Assembly: GCF_012911845.1 (NCBI RefSeq)
Contig: NZ_JAAXCU010000046.1
Location: 62,001 to 126,000 of the forward strand
Source: Bacillus sp. RO2
GTDB taxonomy: Bacteria; Bacillota; Bacilli; Bacillales; Bacillaceae_I
Reading direction: 5' to 3'
DNA length: 64,000 nt
The position numbers and the translations under genes are program-made. Under the pieces are notes generated by a model, which was not told the origin of the DNA, did not search any database, and was given only the letters and a program-made list of their open reading frames with translations. Shown here piece by piece: positions 44,199-54,118 of the stretch; the first letter of the stretch is position 1; every line of letters begins with the position of its first letter.

Positions 44199-46044
44199 TG
44201 TCTGTCAACCCCATTTCTTGGTGTATCTTTACTAATTGTTCATAACAATTGGAGCGCATATGGATAAAATCACTAACCCCTAATTTCTGCAACTCTTTTT
44301 GACGAGTTGCATCAGGGTATCCGGCAACTAATACTTTTCGGTTAGGTGAATGGACTGCCATAACCGCTGCATTCAAGAACTCTTCATACGTGTCATCACT
44401 TCCGCACATGCACACATAGCCAGTTATGTTTTGATCAGATACCCACTCCACAATTTCTTTGGCTTCTTCAAAGCTTGGACTGACTACAGGTTGTAGACCT
44501 CCTACTTGGAAAAAGCCTGATGCGAAGTCAGTTCGTGGCTTGTGTGATGCTAATGTACCAAGGTTAATCAAGGTAACTTTTGGTGATGTCCCCTGTTTTT
44601 CCTGATACAACTTCGCTTGGTATCGTAAACTTTCAAAGGCTTCAGAAAGCCTTAGGGGCTGAATGGCCTGTATTTTTTCTGGAGCATGCTCATTTTCTTT
44701 CGTACGTTTTGTGCTTATTTGCCACTTTAATTCCTCTTGAAGATTGGCAAACATATTGATACCGACCAACACTTTTTTCCTGTATTGGACATCCTTAAGT
44801 CGTGTTTCTTTTACCTCGACAATGCGGTCTTGAAGGAAGTTCGTTCGCAGAGCTTCCATTATACCTCCAAGCTTATCCAGCTCCTGAAACAACTTCCATG
44901 CCTCATCAGCTAATTGATTTGTTAGGTTTTCGACATAAAATGACCCTGCTGCTGGATCTACGACTTTATTTAAGAAGCTCTCTTCTTTTAAGATAAAGTG
45001 AGTATTCCTGGCGATTCTTCGTGAGAATGCGTCCGAATCTTGCTGGTAGCTGTCCACATTAATACTGTCAGCTCCACCAACGGCTGCAGAGAATGCCTCT
45101 GTTGTTGTCCGCAGCATATTGACATACGGATCCAAGTTTGACTTTGTGAATATTGAGGTTGTTGCATGTAATGTCATCGTCTGTGCTTTTTCATCCCCTC
45201 CAAAAGCCTCCACGATATTTGCCCATAACACTCTTGCCGCCCTCAACTTGCTAAGTTCCATGAAAAAGTCACTTCCAACAGGGAAAGTAAATGCTATTTC
45301 CTGGGAAGCCTCTTCAAAAGACATCCCTCTGATCATAAGTGCCTGTAAATATTCTACTGCTGTTGCCATAACAGCTGCGAGCTCCTGCACGGCATTAGCG
45401 CCCCCGTTGTGGTAAGCATTGGACTGCACCCACACTGTTTTAAGTCCTGGAGCATTGTTTTCCTTCCATTCGATATTGGATTTCATTTCATCATAATACT
45501 GCTCCAATGGCTGATTCAGTGATCCTGTTGCTGCAAGCTCGCCAATTGGATCAGCTCCAATGATCCCTTGCAAACTCTTCGTTTCCAACTCGCTATCGAT
45601 TAACGCATTGATGAACGTTGTTGCACTCGGGCCTGCATGTACTTGGAGTGTTATGTCATTTAATGAGATATTATTTAATAAAGTCTTTAAGTTTGTTTGG
45701 TCTTTTATTATTAATGCATTAGCTTCTGTTGATGGGAAAGTGGCAAAATGAATGGTCTGCAAGCCGCTTTCTAGTTCCATTTTCAGTTGAGCATTTAATT
45801 CTTCAAACGAAGTAGATGCATACAATTGCTGGCTGACTGTCCAATCAGACTTCTCTATTAATTGTTTGGATGCATTATTATTATCGTTTTCTGTATATAC
45901 CGGTTTACGTGTGATTCCTTCGTATGTAACGGTGTCGAGCTTGGATACAGGCTTCCCCTTTAACGCTTTTTCTGCTTGCTCAGCCCATTCTTCCATTGTA
46001 ACTTTCGGGAAACTATTGTTTATCATGTCTTTTAATCTACTCAT
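44188..46044 (-). CDS. mutA: Methylmalonyl-CoA mutase small subunit
   Basis: A 618-aa non-catalytic partner of MutB. The barrel is homologous ([44 protein letters not shown]), but the C-terminal cobalamin-binding domain lacks the DxHxxG motif, as expected for the small subunit. The ATG at 46044 ([10 protein letters not shown]) is chosen since GAGGGG lies 6 nt before it; the ATG two codons earlier touches the site. It is the first gene of the operon, with a near-perfect cre about 25 bp upstream. Confidence 0.94.
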   Translation of the reverse strand: MSRLKDMINNSFPKVTMEEWAEQAEKALKGKPVSKLDTVTYEGITRKPVYTENDNNNASKQLIEKSDWTVSQQLYASTSFEELNAQLKMELESGLQTIHFATFPSTEANALIIKDQTNLKTLLNNISLNDITLQVHAGPSATTFINALIDSELETKSLQGIIGADPIGELAATGSLNQPLEQYYDEMKSNIEWKENNAPGLKTVWVQSNAYHNGGANAVQELAAVMATAVEYLQALMIRGMSFEEASQEIAFTFPVGSDFFMELSKLRAARVLWANIVEAFGGDEKAQTMTLHATTSIFTKSNLDPYVNMLRTTTEAFSAAVGGADSINVDSYQQDSDAFSRRIARNTHFILKEESFLNKVVDPAAGSFYVENLTNQLADEAWKLFQELDKLGGIMEALRTNFLQDRIVEVKETRLKDVQYRKKVLVGINMFANLQEELKWQISTKRTKENEHAPEKIQAIQPLRLSEAFESLRYQAKLYQEKQGTSPKVTLINLGTLASHKPRTDFASGFFQVGGLQPVVSPSFEEAKEIVEWVSDQNITGYVCMCGSDDTYEEFLNAAVMAVHSPNRKVLVAGYPDATRQKELQKLGVSDFIHMRSNCYEQLVKIHQEMGLTDNEA

Positions 46045-46069
46045 CTTCATCCCCTCGTCCCCTTAATTT

Positions 46070-46083
46070 CGTAATCGCTTACA
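46070..46083 (-). promoter_or_regulatory. cre-like site upstream of mutA
   Basis: TGTAAGCGATTACG on the minus strand matches TGWNANCGNTNWCA except for the last base. Located 25 bp before the mutA start, where CcpA would block the transcript. Confidence 0.55.
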
Positions 46084-46249
46084 AATTTAAATTTTTCAAA
46101 AGTTCATATATTTATTTTAATATAGTTATGGGGGCACGGCAAATAAAGAAAGCATTGGAATTATTTATTTTTCGGTAGTATTCACCCGGCAAAAAAACTA
46201 TACTTACTATATAAATGATAGTTTCATAAAAAGGTAGTGATTGGTAGCG

Positions 46250-46675
46250 ATGTTATACATATGGAATATTGAAAACATAATTAATGAAACATTAGAGGAA
46301 CTTGGTTTAGATATTTACTTTGAATTTGACAATAACTTGAAAGCACCAATGAGTTTTAACATCTCCACTAACACGATCAAATTCAATTATTTGCAGATTA
46401 ATGGTTACAAAGCCAAGATAAATAATAAAATTAGAGAATCCGATGAAAACTTTGTGAAACTCATACTCTTTCATGAAGTCGGCTATTACCTGGATTTTAA
46501 AAAGAACAAGCATGACTTGAGAATTTTAATGTATGGTGGAGAAGATGAAAAAGAAATCTTGATGCGACAAATCGAAAAAAATGCGTGGGTGTTTGGAAGG
46601 ACGGTTGTACCTGAAAATCTGTTGGAGGCTTATGATAAGATGCGGGAGTTGGATGGGATGTTCTTGAAGAACTGA
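46250..46675 (+). CDS. Degenerate IrrE/ImmA-like zincin (HEVGY instead of HExxH)
   Basis: A 141-aa protein. The segment LILFHEVGYYLDFKK resembles the HEIGHxLD helix of IrrE/ImmA metallopeptidases, and the downstream EKNAWVFGRTVVPENLL resembles the helix holding the third ligand (E..A..FA..LL.P). The second zinc histidine is a tyrosine (HEVGY), so peptidase activity is doubtful. The N-terminal part (ENIINETLEELGLDIYFEFD) is acidic. The ATG at 46250 follows GGTAG-like sequence and is preferred to an ATG three codons earlier with equal caution. It is divergent from mutA; a bidirectional terminator follows. Confidence 0.65.
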   Translation: MLYIWNIENIINETLEELGLDIYFEFDNNLKAPMSFNISTNTIKFNYLQINGYKAKINNKIRESDENFVKLILFHEVGYYLDFKKNKHDLRILMYGGEDEKEILMRQIEKNAWVFGRTVVPENLLEAYDKMRELDGMFLKN

Positions 46676-46689
46676 TAACCTTAATATTT

Positions 46690-46735
46690 GAAAAATGGTG
46701 TAGGAAACATAGCGGTTCCTACACCATTTTTTTAC
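46690..46735. terminator. Bidirectional terminator between convergent genes
   Basis: A long stem AATGGTGTAGGAA/TTCCTACACCATT with a loop of about 9 nt and T runs on both sides (TTTTTTT plus, TTTTTC minus). Confidence 0.85.
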
Positions 46736-47701
46736 TTATTTATCGTAGTTTTCATCAACAATAACCCCAACATTTCCTTTCTTGTGTCCCTTTTCTACAT
46801 AGCTGTGAGCAACTGTTAATTGTTCCATCGGATAGCTTTTATCGAGAACTGCTTTATACTTGCCTTTTTCAATTAGTTCTTTCAAGAATTTAATATCGTC
46901 TTCTTTTTCCAATGCAACACCTGATATTATTTTATAGCCGCGTGCCATGCCACTCCAGTATCCCTGCACCATCTGAGTGACTCCTGCTGCGCCAAGAATC
47001 CACGTTCCTTTTTTCTTAAGGGTTTTCTTGATTGCTTGATAAGGGATTTTCCCTACTGTATCAAAAATGACATCATAGTTTTCTTCACCGATTTCTTCTT
47101 TGGTATAGTCAATTACTTTATCTGCCCCTAAAGACTTCACCATTTCGACATTAGCTGTGCTACATACTCCAGTAACCTCAGCGCCGTATATTTTAGCTAG
47201 TTGAATGGCTGCGGTACCGACTGCACCTGATGCCCCGTAAATGAGAACTTTTTGGCGAGGTTGGATATTTGCTTTTCTTAGAAAATGAATAGCAGTGTGC
47301 CCTCCGAACGGAACAGTGGCCGCTTCTACATAGCTTAGATTGTGTGGTTTTAATGCTATCACTCCGTCTTCGCGCAGGCATATATATTCCGCGTAAGCTC
47401 CTAAGCTCATCCCTGTAGATCCAAAAACTTGGTCTCCCTCTTTAAACCGAGTAACATTACTACCTACAGACTCAACTATTCCTGCCAGAACTCCACCTAG
47501 AATGGATTTCTTAGGACGTGTCAATCCAAAGAACAATTTCACTGCAACCGGGTCCGCCTTTCTTAATCGCCAATCTGCTGCATTAACAGCTGTCGCCACT
47601 ACTTTTATTAGAATTTCATTATCTTTTGGAACTGGTTTATCGACCTCTTTTAATTGAAGTACCTCTGGTGGACCATATTTGGTATACACAACAGCTTTCA
47701 T
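46736..47701 (-). CDS. NAD(P)-dependent quinone oxidoreductase-type MDR protein
   Basis: A 321-aa zinc-free medium-chain dehydrogenase/reductase. It starts [20 protein letters not shown]; the nucleotide-binding motif is [23 protein letters not shown], and no structural-zinc Cys cluster is present. Such enzymes reduce quinones or enones with NAD(P)H; the substrate is open. The ATG at 47701 has AGAGGAGG 6 nt upstream; a longer reading from 47791 adds 30 atypical residues. The GGGCGA repeat array lies directly upstream. Confidence 0.88.
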   Translation of the reverse strand: MKAVVYTKYGPPEVLQLKEVDKPVPKDNEILIKVVATAVNAADWRLRKADPVAVKLFFGLTRPKKSILGGVLAGIVESVGSNVTRFKEGDQVFGSTGMSLGAYAEYICLREDGVIALKPHNLSYVEAATVPFGGHTAIHFLRKANIQPRQKVLIYGASGAVGTAAIQLAKIYGAEVTGVCSTANVEMVKSLGADKVIDYTKEEIGEENYDVIFDTVGKIPYQAIKKTLKKKGTWILGAAGVTQMVQGYWSGMARGYKIISGVALEKEDDIKFLKELIEKGKYKAVLDKSYPMEQLTVAHSYVEKGHKKGNVGVIVDENYDK

Positions 47702-47816
47702 CGACTGCCTCCTCTGAATATAGTTATTTATTTGCCTGCAACCATTGTATGTTGCTCCACCTGTAAATACGTCCACTTGTCTGTAGGACATTTAAAAAAA
47801 CGGCCGGCCAAAATGG

Positions 47817-47963
47817 CGGCGATCAAAACTTTTCAGGCGATTCTAGAGGTCTTTCGGGCGATATTTCGAAAAAACGGGCGAAAATTTAATTTTACGGGCG
47901 ATTTTGGACTGCAATCGGGCGATATTTCGAAAAAACGGGCGATTTTCACGAGTAATCGGGCGA
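47817..47963. repeat. Array 3: GGGCGA motif repeated every 20-21 bp
   Basis: Eight copies of (G/A/C)GGCGA start at 47817, 47835, 47856, 47876, 47896, 47917, 47937 and 47958, steps of 18, 21, 20, 20, 21, 20 and 21 bp. The spacers are AT-rich and only partly alike; ATATTTCGAAAAAACG occurs twice. On the minus strand the core reads TCGCCC. It lies between the bkdB terminator and the oxidoreductase promoter region. No open frame explains it. Confidence 0.85.
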
Positions 47964-47965
47964 AA

Positions 47966-48009
47966 ACAAAAAAACCGACAAAGCCCTCCTTTTAGAAGGA
48001 CCTTATCGG
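47966..48009 (-). terminator. Terminator of the bkd operon
   Basis: CCGA/TCGG outer arms and a CCTTCT/AGGAGG-type inner stem, followed on the minus strand by TTTTTTTGTTT; 22 nt past the bkdB stop. Confidence 0.75.
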
Positions 48010-48030
48010 TTTCCACAAACATCTTACATC

Positions 48031-49383
48031 TTAATAAATAGACGTATTCTCTTTAGACATTTTCTCAATGATTTCTTTAACGCGAGCTAGGAAGCGTCCG
48101 CATACAAGACCATCAAGTACACGGTGGTCAAGAGACATACATAGGTTCACCATGTCGCGAACAGCGATCATGCCGTGGTCCATGACTACTGGACGTTTCA
48201 CGATGGATTCCACTTGCAGGATGGCTGCTTGTGGGTAGTTGATGATTCCTTGTGATTGTACAGAACCGAATGAACCAGTGTTGTTGACAGTAAATGTTCC
48301 ACCTTGCATCTCTGCAGAGGTTAATTTACCAGCACGAACTTTGTTTGCAAGATCTGTAATTTCACGAGCAATGCCTTTGATTGTCTTCTCATCAGCGTTG
48401 CGGATAACCGGCACATAAAGTGCGTCATCTGTTGCAACGGCGATTGAAATATTGATGTCTTTCTTTTGAACGATTTTGTCGCCAGCCCACATGGAATTGA
48501 TTTGTGGGAATTCTTTCAATGCTTGCGCTACCGCTTTTACGAAGAATGCGAAGAAAGTTAGGTTGTAGCCTTCTTTTTTCTTGAACTCGCTCTTCAAGGA
48601 GTTGCGGTATTCTACAAGGTTTGTCGCGTCCACTTCGATCATCGTCCAAGCATGTGGCGCTTCATGCTTGCTGCGCAGCATGTTTGCAGCGATTGCTTTA
48701 CGTACACCTGTTACAGGGATTTCGATGTCGCCTGCTTCCACTGGTACGTTTACAGGTTGAGCTGATTTAGGTGCACTTGCTGCTGCAGGTGCAGATGGAG
48801 CCGCTGGTGCTGCAGGTGCTGCAGGTGCCGCCTTTGGAGCTTCCGCTGTTGAAGCTTGAGCAGCTGCAGGCTTGGAATCAGCAGTTGGGATGTTACCAGA
48901 ATCGATCACCGCTTGGATGTCTTTTCTTGTAATACGGCCGCCTGCTCCACTTCCTTTCACTTGTTCAAGATCTACATTGTTTTCTTGTGCAAGACGAAGA
49001 ACTGCTGGAGAGTAGCGACGTTTGTTAGGTGCGTCTGCATCATCTTCTACAGCTGGTGCTGTTGGTGCTTCAGATTTCGTTGCAGGTGCAGGTGCACTTT
49101 CCTCTTTTGGTGCGTCAGCAGTAGCTTCTGCTTCTCCGCCGCCTTCTGTTTCGATGTAGCAGATGATTTCTCCTACTGCTAGTGTGTCACCGTCTTCTGC
49201 TACAAGTTCTTTGATTGTTCCTGTAAAAGAAGATGGGATTTCTGCATTAACTTTATCTGTCATAACCTCTGCTAGAGGGTCGTATTTGTTTACTTTATCG
49301 CCCACGCTTACGATCCAGCGGCTGATTGTTCCTTCCGTTACGCTTTCCCCAAGCTGCGGCATGGTAATTTTTTCTACTGCCAT
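48031..49383 (-). CDS. bkdB: Branched-chain 2-oxo acid dehydrogenase E2 (dihydrolipoyl acyltransferase)
   Basis: A 450-aa E2 core. The lipoyl domain (residues 1-80) has the lipoylated Lys in EVMTDKVNAEIPS. A flexible Ala/Pro/Glu-rich linker and the E1/E3-binding domain (RRYSPAVLRLAQENNVDLEQVKGSG, about 122-155) follow, a second Ala-Pro linker, then the catalytic acyltransferase domain ending with SLDHRVLDGLVCGRF (catalytic His). It transfers the branched acyl group to CoA. It is the last gene of the bkd operon. Confidence 0.95.
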   Translation of the reverse strand: MAVEKITMPQLGESVTEGTISRWIVSVGDKVNKYDPLAEVMTDKVNAEIPSSFTGTIKELVAEDGDTLAVGEIICYIETEGGGEAEATADAPKEESAPAPATKSEAPTAPAVEDDADAPNKRRYSPAVLRLAQENNVDLEQVKGSGAGGRITRKDIQAVIDSGNIPTADSKPAAAQASTAEAPKAAPAAPAAPAAPSAPAAASAPKSAQPVNVPVEAGDIEIPVTGVRKAIAANMLRSKHEAPHAWTMIEVDATNLVEYRNSLKSEFKKKEGYNLTFFAFFVKAVAQALKEFPQINSMWAGDKIVQKKDINISIAVATDDALYVPVIRNADEKTIKGIAREITDLANKVRAGKLTSAEMQGGTFTVNNTGSFGSVQSQGIINYPQAAILQVESIVKRPVVMDHGMIAVRDMVNLCMSLDHRVLDGLVCGRFLARVKEIIEKMSKENTSIY

Positions 49384-49428
49384 GATGAGAACCTCCTTTA
49401 ATCACTCTTCCACTTAAAAATTCAGGTA

Positions 49429-50412
49429 TTAGTATTGAGCTAGCTCACGCATCGCTTTTTCTACTTTGTCCGGGTTAACCATGAAGTATTTTTCCATTGT
49501 TGGAGCATATGGCATTGCAGGTACATCTGGTCCAGCAAGGCGCATGATTGGTGCGTCAAGATCGAATAAGCAGTTTTCTGCGATGATGGCAGATACTTCA
49601 CTCATGATGCTTCCTTCTTTTGTATCTTCCGTAAGTAGAAGAACTTTTCCTGTTTTAGAAGCAGCTTCCATGATTGCTTCTTTATCAAGCGGGTAAACAG
49701 TACGCAGGTCAAGAATGTGTGCGGAGATTCCGTCTTGTGCAAGACGCTCTGCTGCTTGTAGTGCAAAGTGTACACATAGACCGTAAGTGATTACCGTGAT
49801 GTCTTCTCCTTCACGTTTTACGTCTGCTTTACCGATTGGTAATACGTAATCATCTGTTGGTACTTCGCCTTTGATTAGACGGTATGCACGTTTGTGCTCG
49901 AAGAATAGAACTGGATCTTCATCACGGATAGCTGCTTTCAGTAATCCTTTTACATCATAAGGAGTAGAAGGCATAACAATTTTCAAACCAGGTTGGTTTG
50001 CGAACACTGCCTCAACTGATTGGGAGTGGTAAAGTGCACCGTGAACTCCCCCGCCGTATGGAGCACGCACAACAAGTGGACAAGTCCAGTCGTTGTTGGA
50101 ACGGTAACGGACTTTAGCCGCTTCGGAGATAATTTGGTTAACTGCAGGCATGATAAAGTCCGCGAACTGCATTTCTGCGATTGGACGCATACCGTACATT
50201 GCTGCACCGATTGCCACACCAGCGATTGCTGACTCTGCAAGAGGAGTGTCGATAACTTTATCTTCACCGAATTGATCGTAAAGACCGGTTGTCGCTTTAA
50301 AAACTCCACCTTTTCTTCCTACGTCTTCCCCAAGTACAAATACTTTAGAATCACGTTCCATCTCTTCACGGATGGCCATTGTTACTGCATCTATATAAGA
50401 AATAACTGCCAT
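49429..50412 (-). CDS. bkdAB: Branched-chain 2-oxo acid dehydrogenase E1 beta subunit
   Basis: A 327-aa transketolase-type pyrimidine-binding subunit. Visible segments are AVTMAIREEMERDSKVFVLGEDVGRKGGVFKAT, DTPLAESAIAGVAIGAA, MRPIAEMQFADFIMPAVNQI and RAPYGGGVHGALYHSQSVEA. With the alpha subunit it forms the thiamine-diphosphate E1 that decarboxylates 2-oxoisovalerate, 2-oxoisocaproate and 2-oxo-3-methylvalerate. It is 12 bp after bkdAA and 45 bp before bkdB. Confidence 0.95.
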   Translation of the reverse strand: MAVISYIDAVTMAIREEMERDSKVFVLGEDVGRKGGVFKATTGLYDQFGEDKVIDTPLAESAIAGVAIGAAMYGMRPIAEMQFADFIMPAVNQIISEAAKVRYRSNNDWTCPLVVRAPYGGGVHGALYHSQSVEAVFANQPGLKIVMPSTPYDVKGLLKAAIRDEDPVLFFEHKRAYRLIKGEVPTDDYVLPIGKADVKREGEDITVITYGLCVHFALQAAERLAQDGISAHILDLRTVYPLDKEAIMEAASKTGKVLLLTEDTKEGSIMSEVSAIIAENCLFDLDAPIMRLAGPDVPAMPYAPTMEKYFMVNPDKVEKAMRELAQY

Positions 50413-50424
50413 GATAGTTCCCCC

Positions 50425-51417
50425 TTACTCTGCGTAGACATGCTTCATTGCGGATTCAGCATCTGCATATGGAGCATTTTCTGCGTATTCTGTTGCTTCG
50501 TTTACTTCTTTTGCAATTTTATCGTTAATTTCTTTTTCTTTCTCATCTGTTAATACGCCAACCTCTTTTAAGTAAGCTGCAAAGCTGATGATTGGGTCAT
50601 TCGCTTTAGCTGCAGCCACTTCGTCACGCTCACGGTATGCACGATCATCATCATCACTGGAGTGAGGAGTCAAACGGTAGGAAATAGCCTCTACAAGTGT
50701 AGGGCCTTCGCCACGACGACCACGGTCTGCTGCTTCTTTAACTGCTGCATAAACTTCAAGCGGGTCGTTTCCATCAATAGTGATACCAGGCATTCCGTAT
50801 CCTAGTGCACGGTCTGAGATTTTCTCACAAGCCACTTGTTTTTCATAAGGAACAGAGATTGCATATTTGTTGTTTTCGCACATGAAGATTACTGGTAGCT
50901 TGTGTACTGCTGCATAGTTAGCGCCTTCATGGAAGTCCCCTTGGTTGGATGAACCTTCACCAAATGTTACAAACGTACAAAGGTCTTTCCCTTCTAAACG
51001 ACCACCAAGTGCCACTCCAACTGCGTGTGGTACTTGTGTTGTTACAGGTGAAGAACCAGTTACGATGCGGTTTTTCTTTTGACCAAAGTGACCTGGCATT
51101 TGACGTCCGCCTGAGTTTGGATCTTCTGCTTTTGCGAAACCGGAAAGCATTAATTCAGTTGCTGTCATACCAAATGTAAGTACAACACCCATGTCACGGT
51201 AGTATGGTAGTACGTAGTCTTTTTCACGGTCTAGAGCGAATGCTGCTCCTACTTGAGCTGCTTCTTGACCTTGACAAGAGATAACGAATGGTATTTTTCC
51301 TGCGCGGTTTAATAACCACATGCGCTCGTCAATACGGCGAGCTAGTAACATTGTTTCGAACATTTCTAATACGTTTTCATCTGTAAGCCCTAGAGCTTGG
51401 TGACGATTTTCTGCCAT
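50425..51417 (-). CDS. bkdAA: Branched-chain 2-oxo acid dehydrogenase E1 alpha subunit
   Basis: A 330-aa thiamine-diphosphate-binding subunit. The ThDP motif is GEGSSNQGDFHEGANYAAVHKLPVIFMCENNKYA (GDG-type, here GEG...N). RRIDERMWLLNRAGKIPF and MPGHFGQKKNRIVTGSSPVTTQVPHAVG are also typical, and the regulatory-loop region has SYRLTPHSSDDDDRAYR. It lies between lpdV and bkdAB in the usual Bacillus order. Confidence 0.95.
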   Translation of the reverse strand: MAENRHQALGLTDENVLEMFETMLLARRIDERMWLLNRAGKIPFVISCQGQEAAQVGAAFALDREKDYVLPYYRDMGVVLTFGMTATELMLSGFAKAEDPNSGGRQMPGHFGQKKNRIVTGSSPVTTQVPHAVGVALGGRLEGKDLCTFVTFGEGSSNQGDFHEGANYAAVHKLPVIFMCENNKYAISVPYEKQVACEKISDRALGYGMPGITIDGNDPLEVYAAVKEAADRGRRGEGPTLVEAISYRLTPHSSDDDDRAYRERDEVAAAKANDPIISFAAYLKEVGVLTDEKEKEINDKIAKEVNEATEYAENAPYADAESAMKHVYAE

Positions 51418-51474
51418 TTAAGTTTACCTCCTATATGTAGAGAGTTGGGAGCGTGAAGCTCCCATATCAAATTT

Positions 51475-52899
51475 TTACGAATGTATCGCTTTTCCATCTA
51501 CTGCAAGGGCTGCTTCGCCGATTGCTTCGGACAGGGATGGATGAGGGTGAATCGTGTGGCCGATTTCCCATGGTGTTGCATCAAGTACTCTTGCAAGTCC
51601 TGCTTCAGAGATCATGTCGGTAACGTGTGGCCCAATCATGTGAACGCCGAGGATGTCATCGTTTTCTTTGTTCACTACAAGTTTCACGAATCCATCAGAC
51701 TCTCCGTAAACAAGTGCTTTTCCGATTGCACGGAAAGAGAATTTACCTGTCTTCACGTCAAAGCCTTTTTCTTTTGCTTCTTCTTCCGTGTAACCAACAG
51801 AAGCCACTTCAGGACTTGAGTACACACATTTGGAAATCATAGAGTAATCGATTGGCGCAGGATTTTCGTTTGCCATATGCTCTACTGCTACGATTCCTTC
51901 GTGGGAAGCAACGTGTGCAAGTTGCAAGCCGCCGATTACATCACCGATTGCATAGATATGTGATTCTTTTGTTTGGAAACGGTCATTGGTTGTAATGAAT
52001 CCTTTTTCCACTTGAATATCTGTATTTTCAAGGCCAATGCCTTCTACGTTAGCTTGACGGCCAACGGATACTAGCATCTTTTCTGCTGTAAAGGATTTCT
52101 CTTCTCCTTTATGCTCCGCTTTGATTGTTACAGATTCATCTGCTTTTTCAAGTGTCTCTGGAAGTACCTTCGCACTTGTTACTACCTTAATTCCGCGTTT
52201 TTTCAACAGACGTTGCATTTCCTTTGATACTTCTTTGTCTTCTGTTGGTAAAACACGATCTGCATACTCCAGTACCGTTACCTCTACTCCGAAATCATCT
52301 AACATGGACGCCCACTCGATACCGATTACGCCTCCACCAACGATGATAATTGATTTAGGAAGTTCTTCTAGTGATAATGCTTCATCAGAAGTCATGACTT
52401 GTGTTCCATCAATTTCAAGTCCAGGTAGAGAACGTGGACGAGATCCTGTTGCTACAATAACGTTCTTTGGGATTAGCATTTCATTCTCGTCACCATTTTC
52501 AAACTCAACAGAAATTGTTCCTGGCATTGGAGAGAAAATAGAAGGTCCTAAGATACGGCCTGTTCCGTAAAATACATCGATTTTACCTTGCTTCATTAGA
52601 TGTTGCACACCGCCGTGAAGCTGATCGATGATTTTTTGTTTGCGTTCTTGTACTTTGAAGAAGTCTAGTTTTACTTCTCCTGAGATTACCCCGAACTCTT
52701 CACTGTTCTTCGTTTGCGCAAATACTTCTGCACTGCGAAGTAATGCTTTACTTGGGATACACCCAGCATGAAGGCATGTTCCGCCGATTTTTTTCTTTTC
52801 TACTACTGCTGTTTTTAAGCCAAGTTGAGATGCACGAATAGCCGCGACATACCCGCCTGTTCCGCCACCTAGGATGACTAAATCATATTCTTGTGCCAT
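51475..52899 (-). CDS. lpdV: Dihydrolipoamide dehydrogenase (E3) of the branched-chain complex
   Basis: A 474-aa flavoprotein disulfide reductase. The N-terminal FAD motif LVILGGGTGGYVAAIRASQLG is followed by the redox disulfide GGTCLHAGCIPSKALL, the NAD-binding SIIIVGGGVIGIEWASML and the C-terminal active-site His-Glu in GHTIHPHPSLSEAIGEAAL. It reoxidises the lipoyl groups of BkdB with NAD. It lies 16 bp downstream of buk and 57 bp upstream of bkdAA. Confidence 0.95.
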   Translation of the reverse strand: MAQEYDLVILGGGTGGYVAAIRASQLGLKTAVVEKKKIGGTCLHAGCIPSKALLRSAEVFAQTKNSEEFGVISGEVKLDFFKVQERKQKIIDQLHGGVQHLMKQGKIDVFYGTGRILGPSIFSPMPGTISVEFENGDENEMLIPKNVIVATGSRPRSLPGLEIDGTQVMTSDEALSLEELPKSIIIVGGGVIGIEWASMLDDFGVEVTVLEYADRVLPTEDKEVSKEMQRLLKKRGIKVVTSAKVLPETLEKADESVTIKAEHKGEEKSFTAEKMLVSVGRQANVEGIGLENTDIQVEKGFITTNDRFQTKESHIYAIGDVIGGLQLAHVASHEGIVAVEHMANENPAPIDYSMISKCVYSSPEVASVGYTEEEAKEKGFDVKTGKFSFRAIGKALVYGESDGFVKLVVNKENDDILGVHMIGPHVTDMISEAGLARVLDATPWEIGHTIHPHPSLSEAIGEAALAVDGKAIHS

Positions 52900-52915
52900 T
52901 ATTCCTTGCTCCCTT

Positions 52916-54028
52916 CTAGCTCTGTACTACTTTTGTGTCTACGACCGTTCCAGGGTATTCTTTTGCTTTTTCTTCACCACGTAATACGCGAAGTGCTCCT
53001 TCTGTAAGAGCTTGTAATTCATTTTCACCTGGTTGTACGATGACGTCTGCAATCCAGCTAATGCGCTCGGAGATCTGTTTTACAAACCCTTTTCCGTAAG
53101 CAAGGCCACCAGTCAAAATGATGGCATCTACTTTCCCTGCCAGTACTGCACTTGCGGACCCGATTTCTTTGGCAACCTGATAAGCCATTGCATCATATAC
53201 TAAAGCGGCATTTTCATCGCCTGCTTCAATCATTTGTTCCACTTTCACTGCATCATTGGTTCCAAGGTATCCAACAAGGCCACCTTGTCCTACTAGCTTT
53301 TTCATTATTTCATCACGATAATAGTCACCGGAGAAACATAGTGATACAAGATCACCAGCAGGAACCGTACCAGCACGTTCTGGACTGAACGGGCCGTCTC
53401 CATGAAGACCATTATTCACATCGACAACTCGGCCTCCAACGTGTGTACCCACTGTGATACCTCCACCCATGTGAGTAACAATCAGGTTTAGATCTTCATA
53501 TTTTTTACCAAGATCTTTGGCTACTCTGCGCGCAACGGCTTTTTGATTCAAGGCGTGGAAAATACTTTTGCGCTCGATTAGAGAGAATCCTGAAATACGA
53601 GCGATGTCAGACAGTTCGTCCACTACCACCGGGTCAACGATGAAAGATGGGATATTCAATCCTGTAGCGATTTCAAAAGCAATGATTCCACCAAGATTAG
53701 ATGCATGCTGACCAGCAAAACCAATCTTCAAATCATGTAACATTTCTTTATTAACGGAGTATGTTCCGCCTTCGATTGGACGAAGAAGTCCACCGCGACC
53801 ACATACTGCACTAAGTTTGGAAATGTTGATGCCTTCTTGATCCAATGTCTCAAGAATAGTCGTTTTTCTAAATTCATATTGATCATAGATACTTGCAAAG
53901 GAATTAATCGTTTCGCTATCGTGACGTAATGTTTTCTCAAATACAGAGCGTTCATTATCAAATACGCCGATTTTCGTTGATGTGGATCCTGGATTGATGA
54001 CAAGTATGCGATATTCCTTTTCTAACAC
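52916..54028 (-). CDS. buk: Butyrate kinase
   Basis: A 370-aa acetokinase-family enzyme converting butyryl (or branched acyl) phosphate plus ADP to the acid and ATP. The N-terminal phosphate-1 motif [18 protein letters not shown] and [37 protein letters not shown] are diagnostic. I place the start at the GTG (54028) because GGAGG lies 8 nt upstream; ATGs further upstream add residues lacking a site. Together with ptb it allows ATP gain from branched acyl-CoA and supplies short acids for fatty-acid priming. Confidence 0.93.
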   Translation of the reverse strand: MLEKEYRILVINPGSTSTKIGVFDNERSVFEKTLRHDSETINSFASIYDQYEFRKTTILETLDQEGINISKLSAVCGRGGLLRPIEGGTYSVNKEMLHDLKIGFAGQHASNLGGIIAFEIATGLNIPSFIVDPVVVDELSDIARISGFSLIERKSIFHALNQKAVARRVAKDLGKKYEDLNLIVTHMGGGITVGTHVGGRVVDVNNGLHGDGPFSPERAGTVPAGDLVSLCFSGDYYRDEIMKKLVGQGGLVGYLGTNDAVKVEQMIEAGDENAALVYDAMAYQVAKEIGSASAVLAGKVDAIILTGGLAYGKGFVKQISERISWIADVIVQPGENELQALTEGALRVLRGEEKAKEYPGTVVDTKVVQS

Positions 54029-54118
54029 TGTTGAAACCTCCATTTCAGACGGACGGCAAACGAGAGAATTCATCATCACCCCGTTTGCCCCTTCTGAGAA
54101 ACTTAATATTTATTTATA

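Noticed and set aside
47817-47963. CRISPR array
   Set aside because: The core is only about 6 bp with a 20-21 bp period, the spacers are about 14 bp, and no cas genes are present in the window. The same applies to the array at 62684-62910.
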